Assembly (NCBI GenBank): GCA_003586115.2
Contig: QVOM02000025.1
Coordinates: 50,939,479-51,003,478 of the forward strand
Direction: 5' to 3'
DNA from: Salvator merianae
Taxonomy: Eukaryota > Chordata > Lepidosauria > Squamata > Teiidae
Length of the DNA: 64,000 nucleotides
Below the pieces are notes generated by a model, which saw only the letters and a list, made by a program, of their open reading frames with translations, was not told the origin of the DNA and made no database searches. Shown here in pieces: positions 20,960-34,640 of this stretch (the stretch's first letter is position 1; the number at the start of each line of letters is the position of its first letter). A program made the translations under genes and the position numbers.

Positions 20960-21340
20960 CTAGTAATGTGCTTCTCTATAATTTTTTCATAGCTTCCTCA
21001 CTGCAATCTTGCATTTTTACTGCCACAATGATGTTCCTGTATCAGAGGGAGTCTTCCATTTCCTAAAAATAGTTGTCTAGTTTTTAATGACTTCCCATGT
21101 TGCACTTACAAGCCAGACTAGTGTTTTCTTAGACTTGGCAGTGTTAACCAAGAATTGTGCAATTGCAGTTTTCCCCCAACCTCAGAACATGTAGAATTCT
21201 AACAAAAGTGTCAGAGGGCCATTTCAGAAATAATTAAATTGAACCATTTGGTTGGAATGTGTTTGACTGAAAATCCCTGGTTTAGTTTAAGTCAAAGCGA
21301 TCACTTTTGAACAGGGAGTACTACAGCTCAAATCAAACAA
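20960..21340. other. Unassigned non-coding stretch
   Basis: Nothing supported. Confidence 0.5.
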
Positions 21341-21606
21341 GGCCCCTGTTCACACTTTGTGAGAGGAATGTTTCTGTCCACTCACTAGTCAGCTGCATTC
21401 ACACTTTCAAATGGAGTCAGCTACCTTGAAGCTCACCCAAACCCACCTGATGCCTACCTGAAGATGACTAAGGCTGGTGAAGTAAACTGCAGTCTGGAAT
21501 CTGACTTGTACAATCAGGTACAGATCAGGGGAACTGCGTTTGCACAACTTCCAGGTTTGAAATGTTTGGATTTGAACATTCCAAGGTAGAAAGCACAAAA
21601 AGGCCC
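21341..21606. mobile_element. PIF/Harbinger-like MITE, family B, short degenerate copy
   Basis: Left end GGCCCCTGTTCACACTTTG and right end AAGCACAAAAAGGCCC are degenerate inverted repeats. Inner blocks such as 'TTTCTGTCCACTCACTAG' match 'TTCTTGTCCGCTCGCTAG' of the copy at 12333. It is about half the length of the other copies. Confidence 0.6.
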
Positions 21607-22867
21607 TTTCTATGAATATTCCTAACAATAGACATTGTCCAGATTATTTCAGGAAGAATAAATAAAAGGTATTCATTTGGCTTGATGTTATTTATTTGCA
21701 TTCCAGTTTACATTTTAATATTTTCTCTCTTTACTTTATGGTGCAAATGCTTACATATGCAAGTGGAATTTTCTTGCTCCAAGGCTGATAAAATTATGCT
21801 GATCCAGTGGCACAATCAATAAAATAATTTCTCATTTTTCAAGAGGGGCCAAAGGCAAACATCTGATCTGGACAGAGTGTGGCAGGGGGTTACACAGCAA
21901 ATTCTGGTGCTAAACTAACCTTCCGGAGATTACGATCAAGTACCATTTGTTCCAATCATCACTTATCTCTGCATCTCCTATGCCTTAGGTGAACATGTGG
22001 ACAATATTTAATATGTTTATTCCTAAGGTATTGGTTAAAATTTGAGTAAAAAGTGACCTAGAACTCAGGCCTTTACACTCTCTTCTATTTTGTATTGCTG
22101 CTGCTATAGTTTGCAATCTGTTCCACTCTGCTTGAAGCTGTTTTAGAAAGCATAACTCTTATTGCACTAATTGAAATATTGAAGTGTATTGAAATAAGGA
22201 GGGGGGAGGTTTTCACTTGTTTGAAAACCATATTAAATATCACCTGCGTTAAAGAACATGGAAGACACATTGTCATATTACAATATTTAATGAATTCTAT
22301 AAAGTTAGACTCTTGCAGAAAAAAAGTACTATTACACTTCTATTAGCAAGTAGCATTTCTCCAAGGGAAATGCTGTTCAGTTTAACCACCATTTTAACAT
22401 CCAAGTCCCCTGCTACCCAGCAGTGAAATAAAAGCAAATTTAAAAACCAGTAAAATAAGATGCTGCTGGGCCCACAGAAACCAGAGCAGTATTTTGTTCA
22501 CTTTTAAAGGTTAAGAAGCTTTTTAGCTTCCACTGAGGCAGCTTTTACTATCACTTTTGCTTTCTCTTGATACTTTGTAAAGGTCAAGACAAAGTATTTC
22601 TTGATCAAGTCACAGACACAGCATATTCAAGGTTTTTTTTTAAGTCAATGATGAAGTAGGATGTGTTGCATATATAGTCATCCATCCTTTAATTCACTTT
22701 TATGTACACAATAAAGATTGTAATAACAACTGATTTTTTTCTGACTTGGTTATTTTTTTATTTGGTTCTTTCTGAAATTTTAGGTATTGTCCCAGGGAAT
22801 AGTTATAGGAATATCCATATAAGATCTCCTTTTGCGCATCTCTGTTCCTCACTTTCACACAAATACT
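21607..22867. other. Unassigned non-coding stretch
   Basis: AT-rich, no gene or repeat end recognised. Confidence 0.5.
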
Positions 22868-23716
22868 GTGTCTAGTTGCACCTTTCACCTTAGAATGGGA
22901 TAATTATCCATTCTAAGGTGGAATAGACCCCCAAAGAGCAGACACTGTCCACACTATGGAACCTACAGACTTACCTGAAGCTGGCTACTGTCGTTTGTGG
23001 TGCAAACACTGGTATCTATGCCCAATGCTCACCACAGCAGTGGCCAACAAGCATCCAGCCACTGCCATAGCAAACAGCAGCAGTGCCACATGCATGTGCA
23101 CACATGTGTGTGATTGCTCAATCAGGCCTGCCCCAATCAGGTCTGCAATGCCAGATCAGCCTGGGTGACACCCAATCTGGCCTTGTGGTGTCTAATCGGG
23201 GCATCACATGGCCTGTTTGCATAGGCCCAATCATGTTGCCATGATCGACCCATCATGCATGCACACTGCACCAGCCTACCAGTTGCCATAGCAGTGGCTG
23301 GATGCTTGCCAGCCATTGCCACAGTGACAATCAGGCCCACACATAACTGGGCACCACAATACCAGAATGGGCATTGCACGGCCCAATCTGGCATCGCAGG
23401 CCTGATTGAGGCACCATGCAGGACCAATTGGGACCAATTGCCCCATCATGCCTGCACAATCATGCAATCGCACATGCATGATGGACACATCACATGCAAG
23501 ATGGCCACTGCCGTGCAGGTAAGTGTAAATGGAACTCTACCTAAAGCTCACTATGAGCTTCAGGTAAGATTTCATACTGCTATTTAATGCACCAGCAGTA
23601 GTAGCAATCAGGAGCAGATGAAGCCTGTTCCTCATCACTTCAGCTGTCTTGTGGTGCAAATGCACTTGAATAGCAAATATTCTCAATGCTTGCTACCATC
23701 AAGTGTGGATAGGCCC
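22868..23716 (+). mobile_element. Palindrome-chain MITE, family A, old copy
   Basis: About 849 bp. The left end is degenerate (GTGTCTAGTTGCACC); the right end AGTGTGGATAGGCCC is clearer. A 35-bp near-perfect palindrome (22886-22920, centre GATAATTATC) sits about 18 bp from the left end, in the place where the copies at 39589 and 55018 have a 42-bp palindrome. A hairpin near 23528-23570 (AAGCTCACTATGAGCTT) matches the one at 55709. CpG sites seen in the copy at 39589 are mostly TG/CA here, which suggests age. Confidence 0.75.
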
Positions 23717-25376
23717 AATGAAATACAATCCTGTACTAGATGATACAATCCTGTACTGACTATTCCACTTATGTGAATAACCTTCCTGGGGGTGAGAGCA
23801 GGTGGTACCCTGAAGGTTTGCAAAAGCTAACACATCTAGGAGAAGAAGTTTCAAAATCAGACAGAAACTGGAAAGTTAAAAAAAAAATCATGTTAGAAGA
23901 TATTAATGACAAACCACCATTGCTCCTAATAAGATGCAAATTGTCCCAATATCAATTTAATCTACATGTAAAATAAATCATGAAAATGATAGAATCAGAA
24001 GAGGTAGAAACTGGAAGCAAAAATATCACTCTGTAGCTAAAAGTAAAAAAAGACTTAGAATACCTTGTCAGCAACTTTCATACGTACTGCTTCACACACA
24101 ATGATACAGCTACTCCTGGACTGAAGTGCTTTCTCAAGACTGTGGAATGAAAGTTCCCCAAAGTCAAATTTGCACACCAGGGAGATTTTGCCAGGCTCTA
24201 GAGGTTGCTCCTGCCACTCCTGTCTTTCTGAACAATGGCAGCATGATAGACCCTGATCTGAGTCACATTTGCAAAGTGGGTTTTCCTGCTCTGCAAATAC
24301 AGTGCTCCTGGGAGCAGATTCTGCTGAGAATGGGTTGGACACCAGTGACATGCAGATACTGTGTGCCAAAATGGGGCCTGGCTCTCTTTTGTGCTCATGG
24401 ACTGCCTCCAGATGATGTCTGGATATATTGCTTTTAGTGGTATTCCAGAATAAAATAATTCAAGAATAATTGCTTGTTGCCAGGCAATGGTGAACTTGGA
24501 CAAGGTCATTAAGGATACAAGCATTTCATTATCAATAATGACCAGAATCATTGTAGTGATGGTCTTTTAATGCATGATTGTGAAAACTTGACTGTGCGGG
24601 TGAAGTTCAACAACATCCCAACAAGTTCAGAAAAGTTGCTCCAAAAATCTACAGTGTTGAATTTCCCATAATGCAATGCTCAGAATCATTTAACATCTTT
24701 TATCTTTTTTTCACCTTTCCCACACTCATTTAAATGCAACACTTCTCAGTAGGAGGCTAATAAAATTATCTGTGATATCATCTTTTATACCTTTTGAATT
24801 GTTCCTAAAGCAATTTCTGAGTGCTAGAAGAGACAAGTTTTTTGATCAAAAGAAAGTATTGAGCAATCAAAATGAACAAGTTTAAATTTGATGGAGCACA
24901 AGGAGTTTGCAGTATAAAAGCTTTGGGATTGGCAAATGGATCAGGATCTGTTCCTTCTCTATTTCTTTACTCCCTCTTCTTCATCTCTAAAAGTAGGACA
25001 TCATTCAGCATTTTTTTCCTGTCATTTTTCATTATGATATCACATAGTGTTCTATTTAGTAAACTAAAAGATGTAAAACAGAATTTCACCTTTTCATTAG
25101 AAATACTGCTAGATCTCAGGCATCACATATGTCTAGCCCCTCAACTATAGATGAAGATCCATGTCTTATCCCATTGTAATTGTATGAATATCACAATTTC
25201 ATGCCATCAAGCTGAAATTTATCTGTTTGACTCCTGCACGACTCAGTTTTGTAAAAAGGGAAAATATAGTACTTAATGTCATTTTGGCATTCCTAAGAAT
25301 GTACCAAATTGTACTGTATCACACTTTTACACAGTACACATTAACTTTCATTATTTTACTGCTACTTATCTAAAGG
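23717..25376. other. Unassigned non-coding stretch
   Basis: No gene found. 24130-24245 and 57230-57400 share short blocks (TTTTG.CAGGCTCTAGA), so they may be copies of an old dispersed repeat; support is weak. Confidence 0.4.
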
Positions 25377-25411
<35 letters not shown>

Positions 25412-25412
25412 A
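25377..25412. repeat. (CAA)n microsatellite
   Basis: About eleven CAA units. Confidence 0.95.
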
Positions 25413-25985
25413 ATATCACTCTATCAGAAGTTAGCAGGCTAATCTTGTGCAACACCAATCATAACTACTCAGAAGCAAATTCTATTCCTCTCACTGGCAT
25501 TTACTTTGGGGAAAGAAAGGCTGGGACTGTAACCATCTTTCTTTGATTATATGTGTAACACTACATCTTACACTAAATAAGCATGTATTACAGCTTCTGA
25601 GAGCCATACAAAAGAATTCAATAGGCATCTGCCAGATTTTTTAAAAAAAGATTTTTGATGTGGCAATGTAATGGAGAAATAATTCATGGCTGTGCTAGTT
25701 CAGAATTGGAAGGATGAACCCCAAAACTACTACTCAGGCATAGGGCAACTTTCTGGAAACCAGATGGTCATAGCATCTCCAGGTGTGGCAAAGTACTTAT
25801 AGGTTGAATCTCTTTTACACAGCAAGGGCACCTTAAATGAGACCAGTTTCCATTACTCCCAATTAAAACAAGCTGACTTGAGGGTCTGATTAAGTACATA
25901 ATGGTGATGCAGACATTATCCCTGCCTTGGGGACTGTTCATCCATGGGGTCAGGCAAACTTCAGTTACAAGAACACTTGTAGAAA
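25413..25985. other. Unassigned non-coding stretch
   Basis: No supported feature. Confidence 0.5.
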
Positions 25986-26258
25986 GGCCCTAGTATTTGC
26001 AAGTAGGCTACAACCACTCCCAATCTCTATTAACTGTGAAGCACTGCTCCAGGTAAGCAGCATTCACATCTACTTCCAGGTATGAATACTGTGCTGAGCA
26101 GCACATCTGCACACTCGTATTGTGCTGCACATTCCCGGTTGCCATGGTAGCGACTGGACATTTCACTAGCTGCTCCCATGGCAGGCAGCCAGCATTCACA
26201 CTGTAAATGCTAGACACTCTTTTCTAGGATGTTCCAGTCCTCGCAGTGTGAAAGTTTC
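25986..26258 (-). mobile_element. Palindrome-chain MITE, family A, short minus-strand copy
   Basis: The left end GGCCCTAGTATTTGCAAGTA resembles the reversed right end of the copy at 55018, and the right end CGCAGTGTGAAAGTTTC the reversed left end. Inner blocks 'CAGCATTCACACTG' and 'GCTGCTCCCATGGCAGGCAGCC' recur in the other copies. At ~270 bp it is a deletion derivative. Confidence 0.5.
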
Positions 26259-26840
26259 AAGCTGTCAAATGCAAAAACACCCCTATTCTCATTCCTGTCT
26301 GTACTAAAATGTTACTAGAGGGTGGACTGCAAAAAGTATTACTAACTGTTATCAATTGTGCAATGTTCTTTGATATCCTGGGAGAAGTAAAGAAGGGTGT
26401 TTATTTCTGAAGGGATGCTAATTTAATAAAGACAAAATTACCAATTGATTCAGGTGAAACAGACTCTTATCACAGTCCAACCACCCCCTTTTACGCTTTA
26501 CTAATCATACCTATTTTCACAGTGTATGTTCCAGTAAGTTGACATAATATATACACAGATCTCCAAAATATTCCATGATTTTCGATTTTCATTTGCCTAG
26601 AACATTACATAGAAAAAGAAAGAAAAATCCCCCTGATTTGACACTTAATCTTGTGCTTTAAATAACTATGTTGTTTCTTTCTATGATTTGGTCAGATCTG
26701 TCAACCAAAATTCTGCAACATCTTTCACATTACATGCAGCTCTTTAATGTGTGTGAAGAGTGTTGTCTCTCCCATCCCATAAGCAGTGCCTTATGTATAT
26801 TTTAAAGATCTCTTATTGAAGAAGAAAGCTAGTACAGGGA
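26259..26840. other. Unassigned non-coding stretch
   Basis: No supported feature. Confidence 0.5.
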
Positions 26841-26865
26841 ATATATATATATATATGTATTTATA

Positions 26866-26901
<36 letters not shown>

Positions 26902-26925
26902 AATGTGTGTGTATATGTATTTGTG
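26841..26925. repeat. Compound (AT)n-(GT)n microsatellite
   Basis: ATATAT, then GTGTGT runs with interruptions. Confidence 0.9.
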
Positions 26926-26960
26926 TATCCTGAAAGCTAGTGATCTGTTTATTACACATA

Positions 26961-28163
26961 GGCCATGTTCCGACACAGCATTTAATCAGTTTACAGGCCG
27001 TCTTCAGTTCCTGCTGGCCCGACATGATCTTACCGTTCCGTAATTTTTCTGGACTAAATTGGCGAAATCCGGACTACTTTGTATTTGGATTTAATGAGTT
27101 CTCAAGCCGTTCCAGATCGCTAGTGTGCTTTACTTTGCGATGTGGGAATGGGGAAGGAGACTATTTGGGAGGGACCGTACTTTTTGGGGGGCATGCAGAG
27201 GAAGGGATCCCCATTCTGTGCCATCCAATGACAGGCTTTGTGGGTGGGCAGGAAGCGCAGTAGTTTCCTCTGCCTCCATTATCCCCCCTTCCGTCGCTGC
27301 TAGGGGAAAAGAAACCATCCTCCTTTTTACTTCGCTAAGCTGCTGTCCTTTCTCTTTCTTTATCCCCCATTCGATAGTCCCAGGAAGAAATTAAAGGCTT
27401 CCTCCACTTCCGTCTGCTCTTTAAACCCAAAAATAAACTGTGCCTGTTTGGGGCTGCAATCCTCTTGCCCCGACAAAGAACCCACCCAAGATCAGTTTTG
27501 CCATCGGCAGCACACAACTACACAGCGGGAACACATGCCACTGCAGGTGTCTCAGGGGGAGATGAGGCAGAGTCCATTTGCTGGCAATGAACTGCACTAT
27601 CACAATAATTGAGGCCCCCCCCCCACGTTCCCTCCCCACATTTCCCCTTCATCACGGACCTCTCCCTGCATTTGCACTACTTTTAAATTGTGCAATTGCA
27701 CAAAAGTGCACTTGCAAGGGAGCAGAAATCACCATCAGCCCTTTAAAAAGCCCTTTAATTGCACAGTACAAATAGTTTTAAGGTTCTGCTTGTGTAGATA
27801 GAGGCTGTAGTGGGGAGAAGGAGCAAATGGTAAATGTCTAGTAACGCTGCCAAGTGAATCCATGTTCTAAGGCAGCAGCAGGGACATATGGAGAACGGAG
27901 CTTGACTTTCCTGCCCCTGTGACATCAAGATTTGAACGTTGGGACTGCAGCCAATCACTGACTGCACAGGGAGGAGAATTTGATGAGGGGTGGAGGCAGA
28001 AAAAGTACTCTTTCTCCATGCCAAGCACGGGAAATATCAATGTGGGAATGAGCAAGTACGAATTGAGTCCGTGTTAAACTGTAACTGTGGGAATGATCAG
28101 AAGATGAAATCAGTCCTTGTACTCTTCTGATACGGATTAAATTTACGATGTCGGACCATGGCC
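26961..28163. mobile_element. 1.2-kb non-autonomous DNA transposon with 3-bp target duplication
   Basis: Left end GGCCATGTTCCGACA and right end TGTCGGACCATGGCC are inverted repeats with one mismatch, and the similarity continues inward (TTTAATC / GGATTAAA). ATA lies directly on both sides (26958-26960 and 28164-28166). Size is 1203 bp. Interior is richer in GC and CpG than the flanks but contains no transposase-like frame; open frames of 60-110 codons have no known domain. By end sequence and 3-bp duplication it fits PIF/Harbinger-type elements. Confidence 0.8.
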
Positions 28164-28166
28164 ATA

Positions 28167-31100
28167 GGGTTCAGTTAGGTGAACAATTCTAGCATCTTGA
28201 TCTGGTTTGTGTGCTGTATATTCACTTCTAGCATTGTATATAGACATCTGCTTGAGACTTAGGCATTTTAGGGGAGAGGGAAGGTGGTATAGGAATTCAA
28301 ATACAAAATACAAATATGTTAGCCAACAGATGATATAAATAAAAGGATAATAATAATAGTTTGTTTTGCTGATTTGTTTGTGACTATGGAATGAATTCAG
28401 GAGCAAGTTTTTGTTTTGTTTTGTTTTTCCCCACAAGTTAACTTTGCAGCCTTTAGTAAAATCAAACACAAATATCCAAAAACACAAATTCAGAAATAGC
28501 ACAAGCTGTCTTTCCTTCCTTCTATTTTATAATCAAATGTCATCCACCTTGTTACTTCAGAATATATCTAAAAAGTTCTCAAAACTGAGAACCTTGGCAT
28601 AAGATTCTTTCAATTGTTGAAGATTTGGATTTTTTTCTTTTTTTTTTCTTTTTTTGTAAGGTCAAAATGTGAGTAAAACACCAGTAATGTGTTTAGTTGG
28701 TGATTCAGGCTGTTTGCCAATCAAATTTGGCTTCCCTGAGGAAAGTCTCTGTTTTAAATTGCACAGCAAACAGGCAAGAGAAAGGAAACAAATAATCAAA
28801 ACCCTCCCAAGAGGGAAAGAATAATGCAAGAACTCTGGAGATCCTATTTAATAAATAAACACCTTCATTTCTGTAAGTTAATTTCTCCACAGGAAATAAG
28901 TTTAGTCTTAATTATATTGCCTTATGTCATGTTTCATAAAAGGTAAATGAGGCTCATTGACTCATTCTTATTAAAGGCATTGTGTGCCGCAGAAATCATT
29001 GAATGCAGATTAGATCTTAGCAGATTTCCTGGTAGGCTACAATTATGTGCTATGGAGTATTGGTATTGTTATCCCACACCTGTGGCAATTAAAAAGCGAG
29101 GGACTTTTTGAAGTTGAATGGTGTGTTTCCAGAAACCAGCAATAGCATGCTTTATGGCAAGTGTATGGGGAGAAAGAAACTATTGTGTCACAGCACAACA
29201 GAGCAAGTGAAGAGAAACAATCATGTCAGACAGATCTTGGATGTTGTGCCTTATGAAACCTTTGTTTATACAAAAACAGTGATGTCCCTGTGGTATTCCA
29301 TTGTATTCCACACTTGGCATGCAGACCACAGTGGCTCAAACTGTTCATCAGGCTGTGAGCATTTTAACTCTCAGAATTCTTCTCTAGATTTAAAACAAAA
29401 CAAAAGGAAAACTCAGTTCAGGCTGCAGAGAAATTATTGCCCCTCATCATCGTTATTATATGATCTAGTGATGGAAAGTGATAGAAAGCAGCTAGTACAA
29501 AGATGATCAGTAAAATGCTTCTTGGAAGCTCTGGAATTTTCCTTTTCCTTTTCTAATTTTTTATTAGTAATAAGTCACACCAAAGTGGACTGACGTTTTA
29601 ACTCCATAATTTGAATGATACAAAAGCATCTAAGAACAATGAAGATATCTTCAAATTATTCTGCTCATACAAAATCTACCAATCTTGACTGGATTTGACA
29701 CTCTTCATTAATGGATCCTTCACAAGGATCTTATTTAGCATCTTCTGAAAATATACACAGTTCTGAGCAGTCCCACCTTTTCCAAATTCTGTGAATAGAA
29801 ATTCATGAATTCCTAGACAGCTAAGGTTTTTTAATCCAGAGCAATGTTAGCGCTCTCTCAGCAAAGTCATTCTTTTTTATCATTTGTTTGTCTCAGTATT
29901 TGCTTTTCCAATTCTTTATCATTTAGTACTTATTCTTTGCCACCACAGTTATAAGGAGTGTTATGGTCCAGGCTTTCATCAGTTTGAATTCAAACAGGCC
30001 TCTTCCTTCTGAGTAACTTTATGTTATGACTCCACCAGTTCTTGTCTTGCTTAAAGGAATTTCTCCAGATGTTTCAAACTACTTTGTTGTGCCTTTGTTT
30101 ACAGCCTGTGCAATTTTCTTACAGCCATATCATACATGTTTTACAATTCATCAGCCTCTTTGTGTAACTAGCATTTACCATGGACCTTTCCTCTTAATAA
30201 GTGTTGGTATGGAAAGCACAGAGATGGATCAAAGGGTTTGTGGGACTTTGAGCAAAGCTAACTCCATTTTGTATTAAAATCTAAGCCTTGGAAATCAGGT
30301 GTAATCAGAAGAAACTTTTGTATGCCTCCATTCCCCTCTCCCATTAACTGTCTTGAAAGGCAGAGTATTGAGACAATCCAAATGCAATCAAAGTAAATCA
30401 TTGCTAGTTTTCTTGGTAAACAAAGACTGTAAAACTCAGTAGTGTCCTGGAGCTATGTTGGGATTAACACACCTGTCTGTGGCAGTCCCAACATAGGCAC
30501 TGGAATATAGGGACTATATCCCACAGTACCTCTATAGGTAGAAAAAAAGACTCTCCACCTGCTTTGGAGAGTCTGGATGCTGCTCCAAGAAGCCACCATT
30601 TGGAAATGGCAACTACACATGGGCAGGATCCAAAAATGATGGCTGTGCATGTGCAGGGGTACTGATCATGCATTTCTAAGTATTTTGGCTTTCAAAATAC
30701 CCAGCTACTCATCATGTACCATTGATGGGAGCATGACATCCAAAATGCTACAGATGCTGATGCATTTCCGTTTGCACACTAAAACACTAGCAAATATGTC
30801 ATCAGGACACTTTTGTGCCACCAGATCAGTAAGATCATGAAAAGAATACAGATGTGTGATTCTGGAATGCTTTCAACAGGAATTTGGGTAACTCTGAAAG
30901 AAGGGTGATGTTTACCCATTGATTGCCTTTTGTCCTTTGCAGGCTGCCACATTGTTTCCACTCCTGACAGAATAAACACCTCCATTTGCATAGCCAGAGG
31001 TGTGAACAAAGATGTTCAACATGTATGTAGCTGGATATACCTGGCACTCCAAGAGGATTCTTTGCAAAGTCCAATCATTGCACTCAGTGCCAAACTCCTG

Positions 31101-32084
31101 TGGATTTTGCCTCCTACTCCATAGGAAAGTATTGCCTGCACATCATTAGCCATCCCTGGGCTGAGTTTAGGGTTAGCCCCTTTTGTCCAGATTAATGGTA
31201 AGAATTTCCCAGATCAAATAGCAAACATGGAACTCACAACCCCCATCACCTGGATCCACCCTCTGCACTGCTGAATTCCAGATGCAATAGAAGATTGCAA
31301 CAGGACTTTTAAAATCACCACTTTTCCATTGACATTTGTTGCCTTTGTCTGGTGTTTCAGTCCAGAGATGATCTACAGCTGGAAGTTTATTTTTAATATT
31401 TTGTATCCTGCTTGCTGTCTCTTCTGGGAAAGCCTGAGAGTTGTAACTTTGCTGCTGATGAATTGTAGAGTTGTGTTTTTCCCCTTTTGCTCAATTCTCC
31501 TTTTTTTGCTAATTGGATCTTCTGCAGACCGAAGGCTGCAGACTGTGCATCTTGGTTCCAATACCTCATTGCAGTGCAGGGTGAGATTTCCACGTCATTG
31601 CTCCCGGTTACTTGCCAGGGTAGTTCCTCCTTTTGTTCCCCTCCTTCCTCTACACATACACATACCCAAATACCATTTGAACTTTTGATTTGCCTTTCTG
31701 AGACTTAAGAAACCCACAATAACTTGGCAGAGTTGTCTGAGTATTTCTATTGGCTTGGCAGCGGTTTTCCTTGACTCTTGCTGCATTTTTGACATTGGCA
31801 TCCAGCCATTTGCTACAAAACTTGACAAGTTGCTGTTTTAGCCATTCTGAGCTTTTTCTTGAGTTTTCAATATAATTCTATTTGTTTTTGAAGAATCTGT
31901 AGTCTTGCAGTGTTTTATGCCTTTCTACTTGTTCTTTTGCCACTATGGTTAATTCTCCATTTTTAAACCTATTTGGTCACAAGGTCCTGCTGGAATCTTA
32001 GTGTCTGAACAAAGCTAATTTCCCCAAACAAGTATATTCCAGTACATGGTTCCTAATATTTTATTGATCTGGAACAGCTCTTCT
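28167..32084. other. Unassigned non-coding stretch
   Basis: About 3.9 kb without a supported gene. A 132-codon frame (29108-29506) has no recognisable domain and no splice context, so I do not call it. A small inverted repeat CTATGTTGGGA / TCCCAACATAG lies at 30453-30463 and 30486-30496. Confidence 0.45.
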
Positions 32085-32520
32085 GGATCATGCAATCCAT
32101 CTCACAGCTGGGATGGATTGCCTTTAGACAGGAACAACAGTGTCTACATAGTGACGGCATTTTCCTGACTAGCCCCCACATCATCCCCAAAGCTCACACA
32201 AACTTCACAGCTGGCATCCACAAGCTCTAATTTTCAGAAACAAAATTTCCTGGCCTCAGAGCCCCTGGGGGACCAATTTCAGCAGCACAATAAAGCACAC
32301 CATCAAAATTAAATCCCCTGTAAACTGGTACATAGAGGCATGCACTTTCTACATGCCTCCAAGATCCAGATTTACCTCCACTAGTACACTGGTTGACCTT
32401 GATAACAAGGTCTATCAGTGATCCACATCAGAGCCTTCTGATCTGGATCATACACCATCCTGTGCGGATGAAGTATACTACTAGTAGATGAAGCAACTAA
32501 CATGCAGTGGGGAGGCCCTG
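32085..32520 (+). repeat. Dispersed repeat family R, copy 3
   Basis: Shares 'AAAGCTCACAC', 'GCCTCAGAGCCCCTGGGGGACC', a 'GCACACCATCAAAATT' block and a GATCTGGATCAT motif with copies 1 and 2. Confidence 0.5.
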
Positions 32521-33380
32521 GTATGGAACTCCAGCAAGTCCAGATAAGGACCAGAGAGTTGGTTCTTCTCTTCTTGTTGTTCTTATAGTATTTGTACTCA
32601 GCACTTCTTCTTGTGCCACATATATTAAACTCTCCACATCTTTCTTCAGTGTTCTTCTCTTATCCCCTGCCAGACATGCTAGTTGTCAACTTTTCCATGT
32701 GTACTGTTGTAGGACTGACCATACTGTGGTTCATTATGACAGCCCCTGTTTTTTGAAAGCCTTCACATATTATTAACAGAGCTTCCTTAATGACATCTTT
32801 TAGCACCTCTTCATTAACTTTCTTTGAAATAATTCAATTATGCTCTTTTTACTTACTGTACTGATTACCAAACTTGCATCAAGTGTCATTCCACTTTCAC
32901 TTTGAGACAAATACAGCCTGTCAACTTTGTGGATACAATGCACAATTAATGGTCATGATCTTATGATCAAACACATCCAACTCAACTTGAGTCTAATCTA
33001 CCACTTCAGCACAATGTTGAACATAGGCATATCTTAGACATTTACTCTATTATGCAGTTGAATTTTGATTTAAGATCTTCCTTACTCTTCTGATACATCC
33101 CTTGCTGATGGTGGTCTTCACTTCAGTATGTTTTCTATTGTAAAATGCCCAGATTTTTTTAATGTCAATGCTATCTGCCATCTTAATGCCTTCAATATTT
33201 GTTATCTTCTCCAGTTTCTAGTGATACAGATTTGTCTAGTTCAAATTCTGTGGAAATGTCTTTGCTGAATATTTGTACTAAGAAAATATAAGACAATGTA
33301 CCACAACAATAAAAAATTTCCCATATCAATATATCTTTAAAACATCTAAAATAGATGTTTTAAACAAATAGAACAATGAC
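32521..33380. other. Unassigned non-coding stretch
   Basis: AT-rich with no supported feature. Confidence 0.5.
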
Positions 33381-33817
33381 TTATGTTCTTTCTGTAAAGG
33401 GATCGAATATGCCATGATCCAAACCAGTGAATCTGGACCAGGGAGGCCTACTGGTCCAGATCACAGCATGATGCAATTTGGAACAATGCTGTCTTTATGA
33501 CAATACTGGTCTAGACTAGCTCCCTCAAACTTCAGAACCTCCAGGGAATCCATTTCAGTGCTGAAGCTTGGAAGCCCCAGGAAAGCAATTACTTTGCCAT
33601 CCCTCTGTGATTTGGAACAGCCTGAGCTAGAACTCTGGTAGTTCTCAATGTTGAGGAATGCCAGTAATCCAGAGCAGGAACCTCCATCTTCTGTGGATGG
33701 AGCATACCAGTGGTAGGCGAGGCCTCTAACTAACTTCACTAATGCATTGACCAATGGGGCCCTGAAGAAGACCATGAGTGCTCCAGGTACTTACTAGAGG
33801 TAAATGCAAAAAGGCCC
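33381..33817 (+). repeat. Dispersed repeat family R, copy 4
   Basis: Begins near GTTCTTTCTGTA and ends ATGCAAAAAGGCCC, a MITE-like terminus related to the other Harbinger-like ends here. 'CCAAACCAGTGAATCTGGACCAG' matches copies 1 and 2. Confidence 0.5.
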
Positions 33818-34049
33818 TTTGACCTTTTAGTTGAATACATGCATTTTATGTATGTCAAATATGAGGCATATTTGATGTACTCACAGGTTTCTTCAGAACC
33901 TAGTCAAAATGTGACCTAACTATGGATGTCCTTTTATATTTATCATTTTATACGGTACAATATCATTTTGAATATGATTTATGCATCTAAAGGAGGATTA
34001 AAAAAAAACAAAAAAAAACACACCACATAGTATGGTCTGTTCCACATTG

Positions 34050-34640
34050 TACTTAATTTTACACATTTCTGTCATCCCCTCTTATTCTCCTCATTTCTAT
34101 ATTAGAAAGTTTCAACAATTTGTGCCTTTCCATGTAAGATAGTTCCACAAAGTGCTTTCTCACTTTAGTTACCTTTTCTAGTTATCTACATACCATTTTA
34201 TAGTGTGACAATCAAAACTGTACACTTTCTACACCCCCCCCCCTTATTTTTAGAATTTTAAATTGTGATACATTATTTTTAAACTACGCAAGGACTGCTG
34301 GCTACAAGGCAGTATTAAAAAAATGTTAATATCAATAAATAAACAAAATCATACACTGAGGCTGTACCATTGTTTTCTGCACAAGCATTATATTATTGTC
34401 AGTTTTTATTTTCATTAACATTCCTGTTACTATGAGTATGTTATTGGGCTTTTTTTAAAAAAATGATAAATACACTTTGGGCTAATATTTTACTTCAAGA
34501 TCTATTTCCTGGTCAGTCACAACCAGCATAAGTGTCATTACTCTGTAAGTGTAGGGTTTTTTGTTGTTTATTTTTGTTCCAAAATGCATCATTTTATGTT
34601 TAAACATCTCAGTGAAATATCTTTTAAAATTGCCAAAACG
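34050..34640 (-). mobile_element. Old CR1-like 3' untranslated region
   Basis: On the + strand blocks such as 'GACAATCAAAACTGTACAC', 'CAAGATCTATTTCCTGG' and 'CCAAAATGCATCATTTTATGTTTAAACATC' follow the order seen in the antisense 3' region of CR1-like LINEs of amniotes. It is heavily decayed and split by an insertion-like AT stretch (34240-34470). No protein part remains. Confidence 0.55.

Noticed and set aside
27125..27394. 89-107 codon frames in a CpG-rich patch as a first exon
   Set aside because: They fall inside the transposon 26961-28163 and show no start, splice or domain support.
29108..29506. 132-codon frame as a possible host exon or gene
   Set aside because: No recognisable domain, no splice or promoter context, ordinary AT-rich surroundings; length is within chance for 64 kb.
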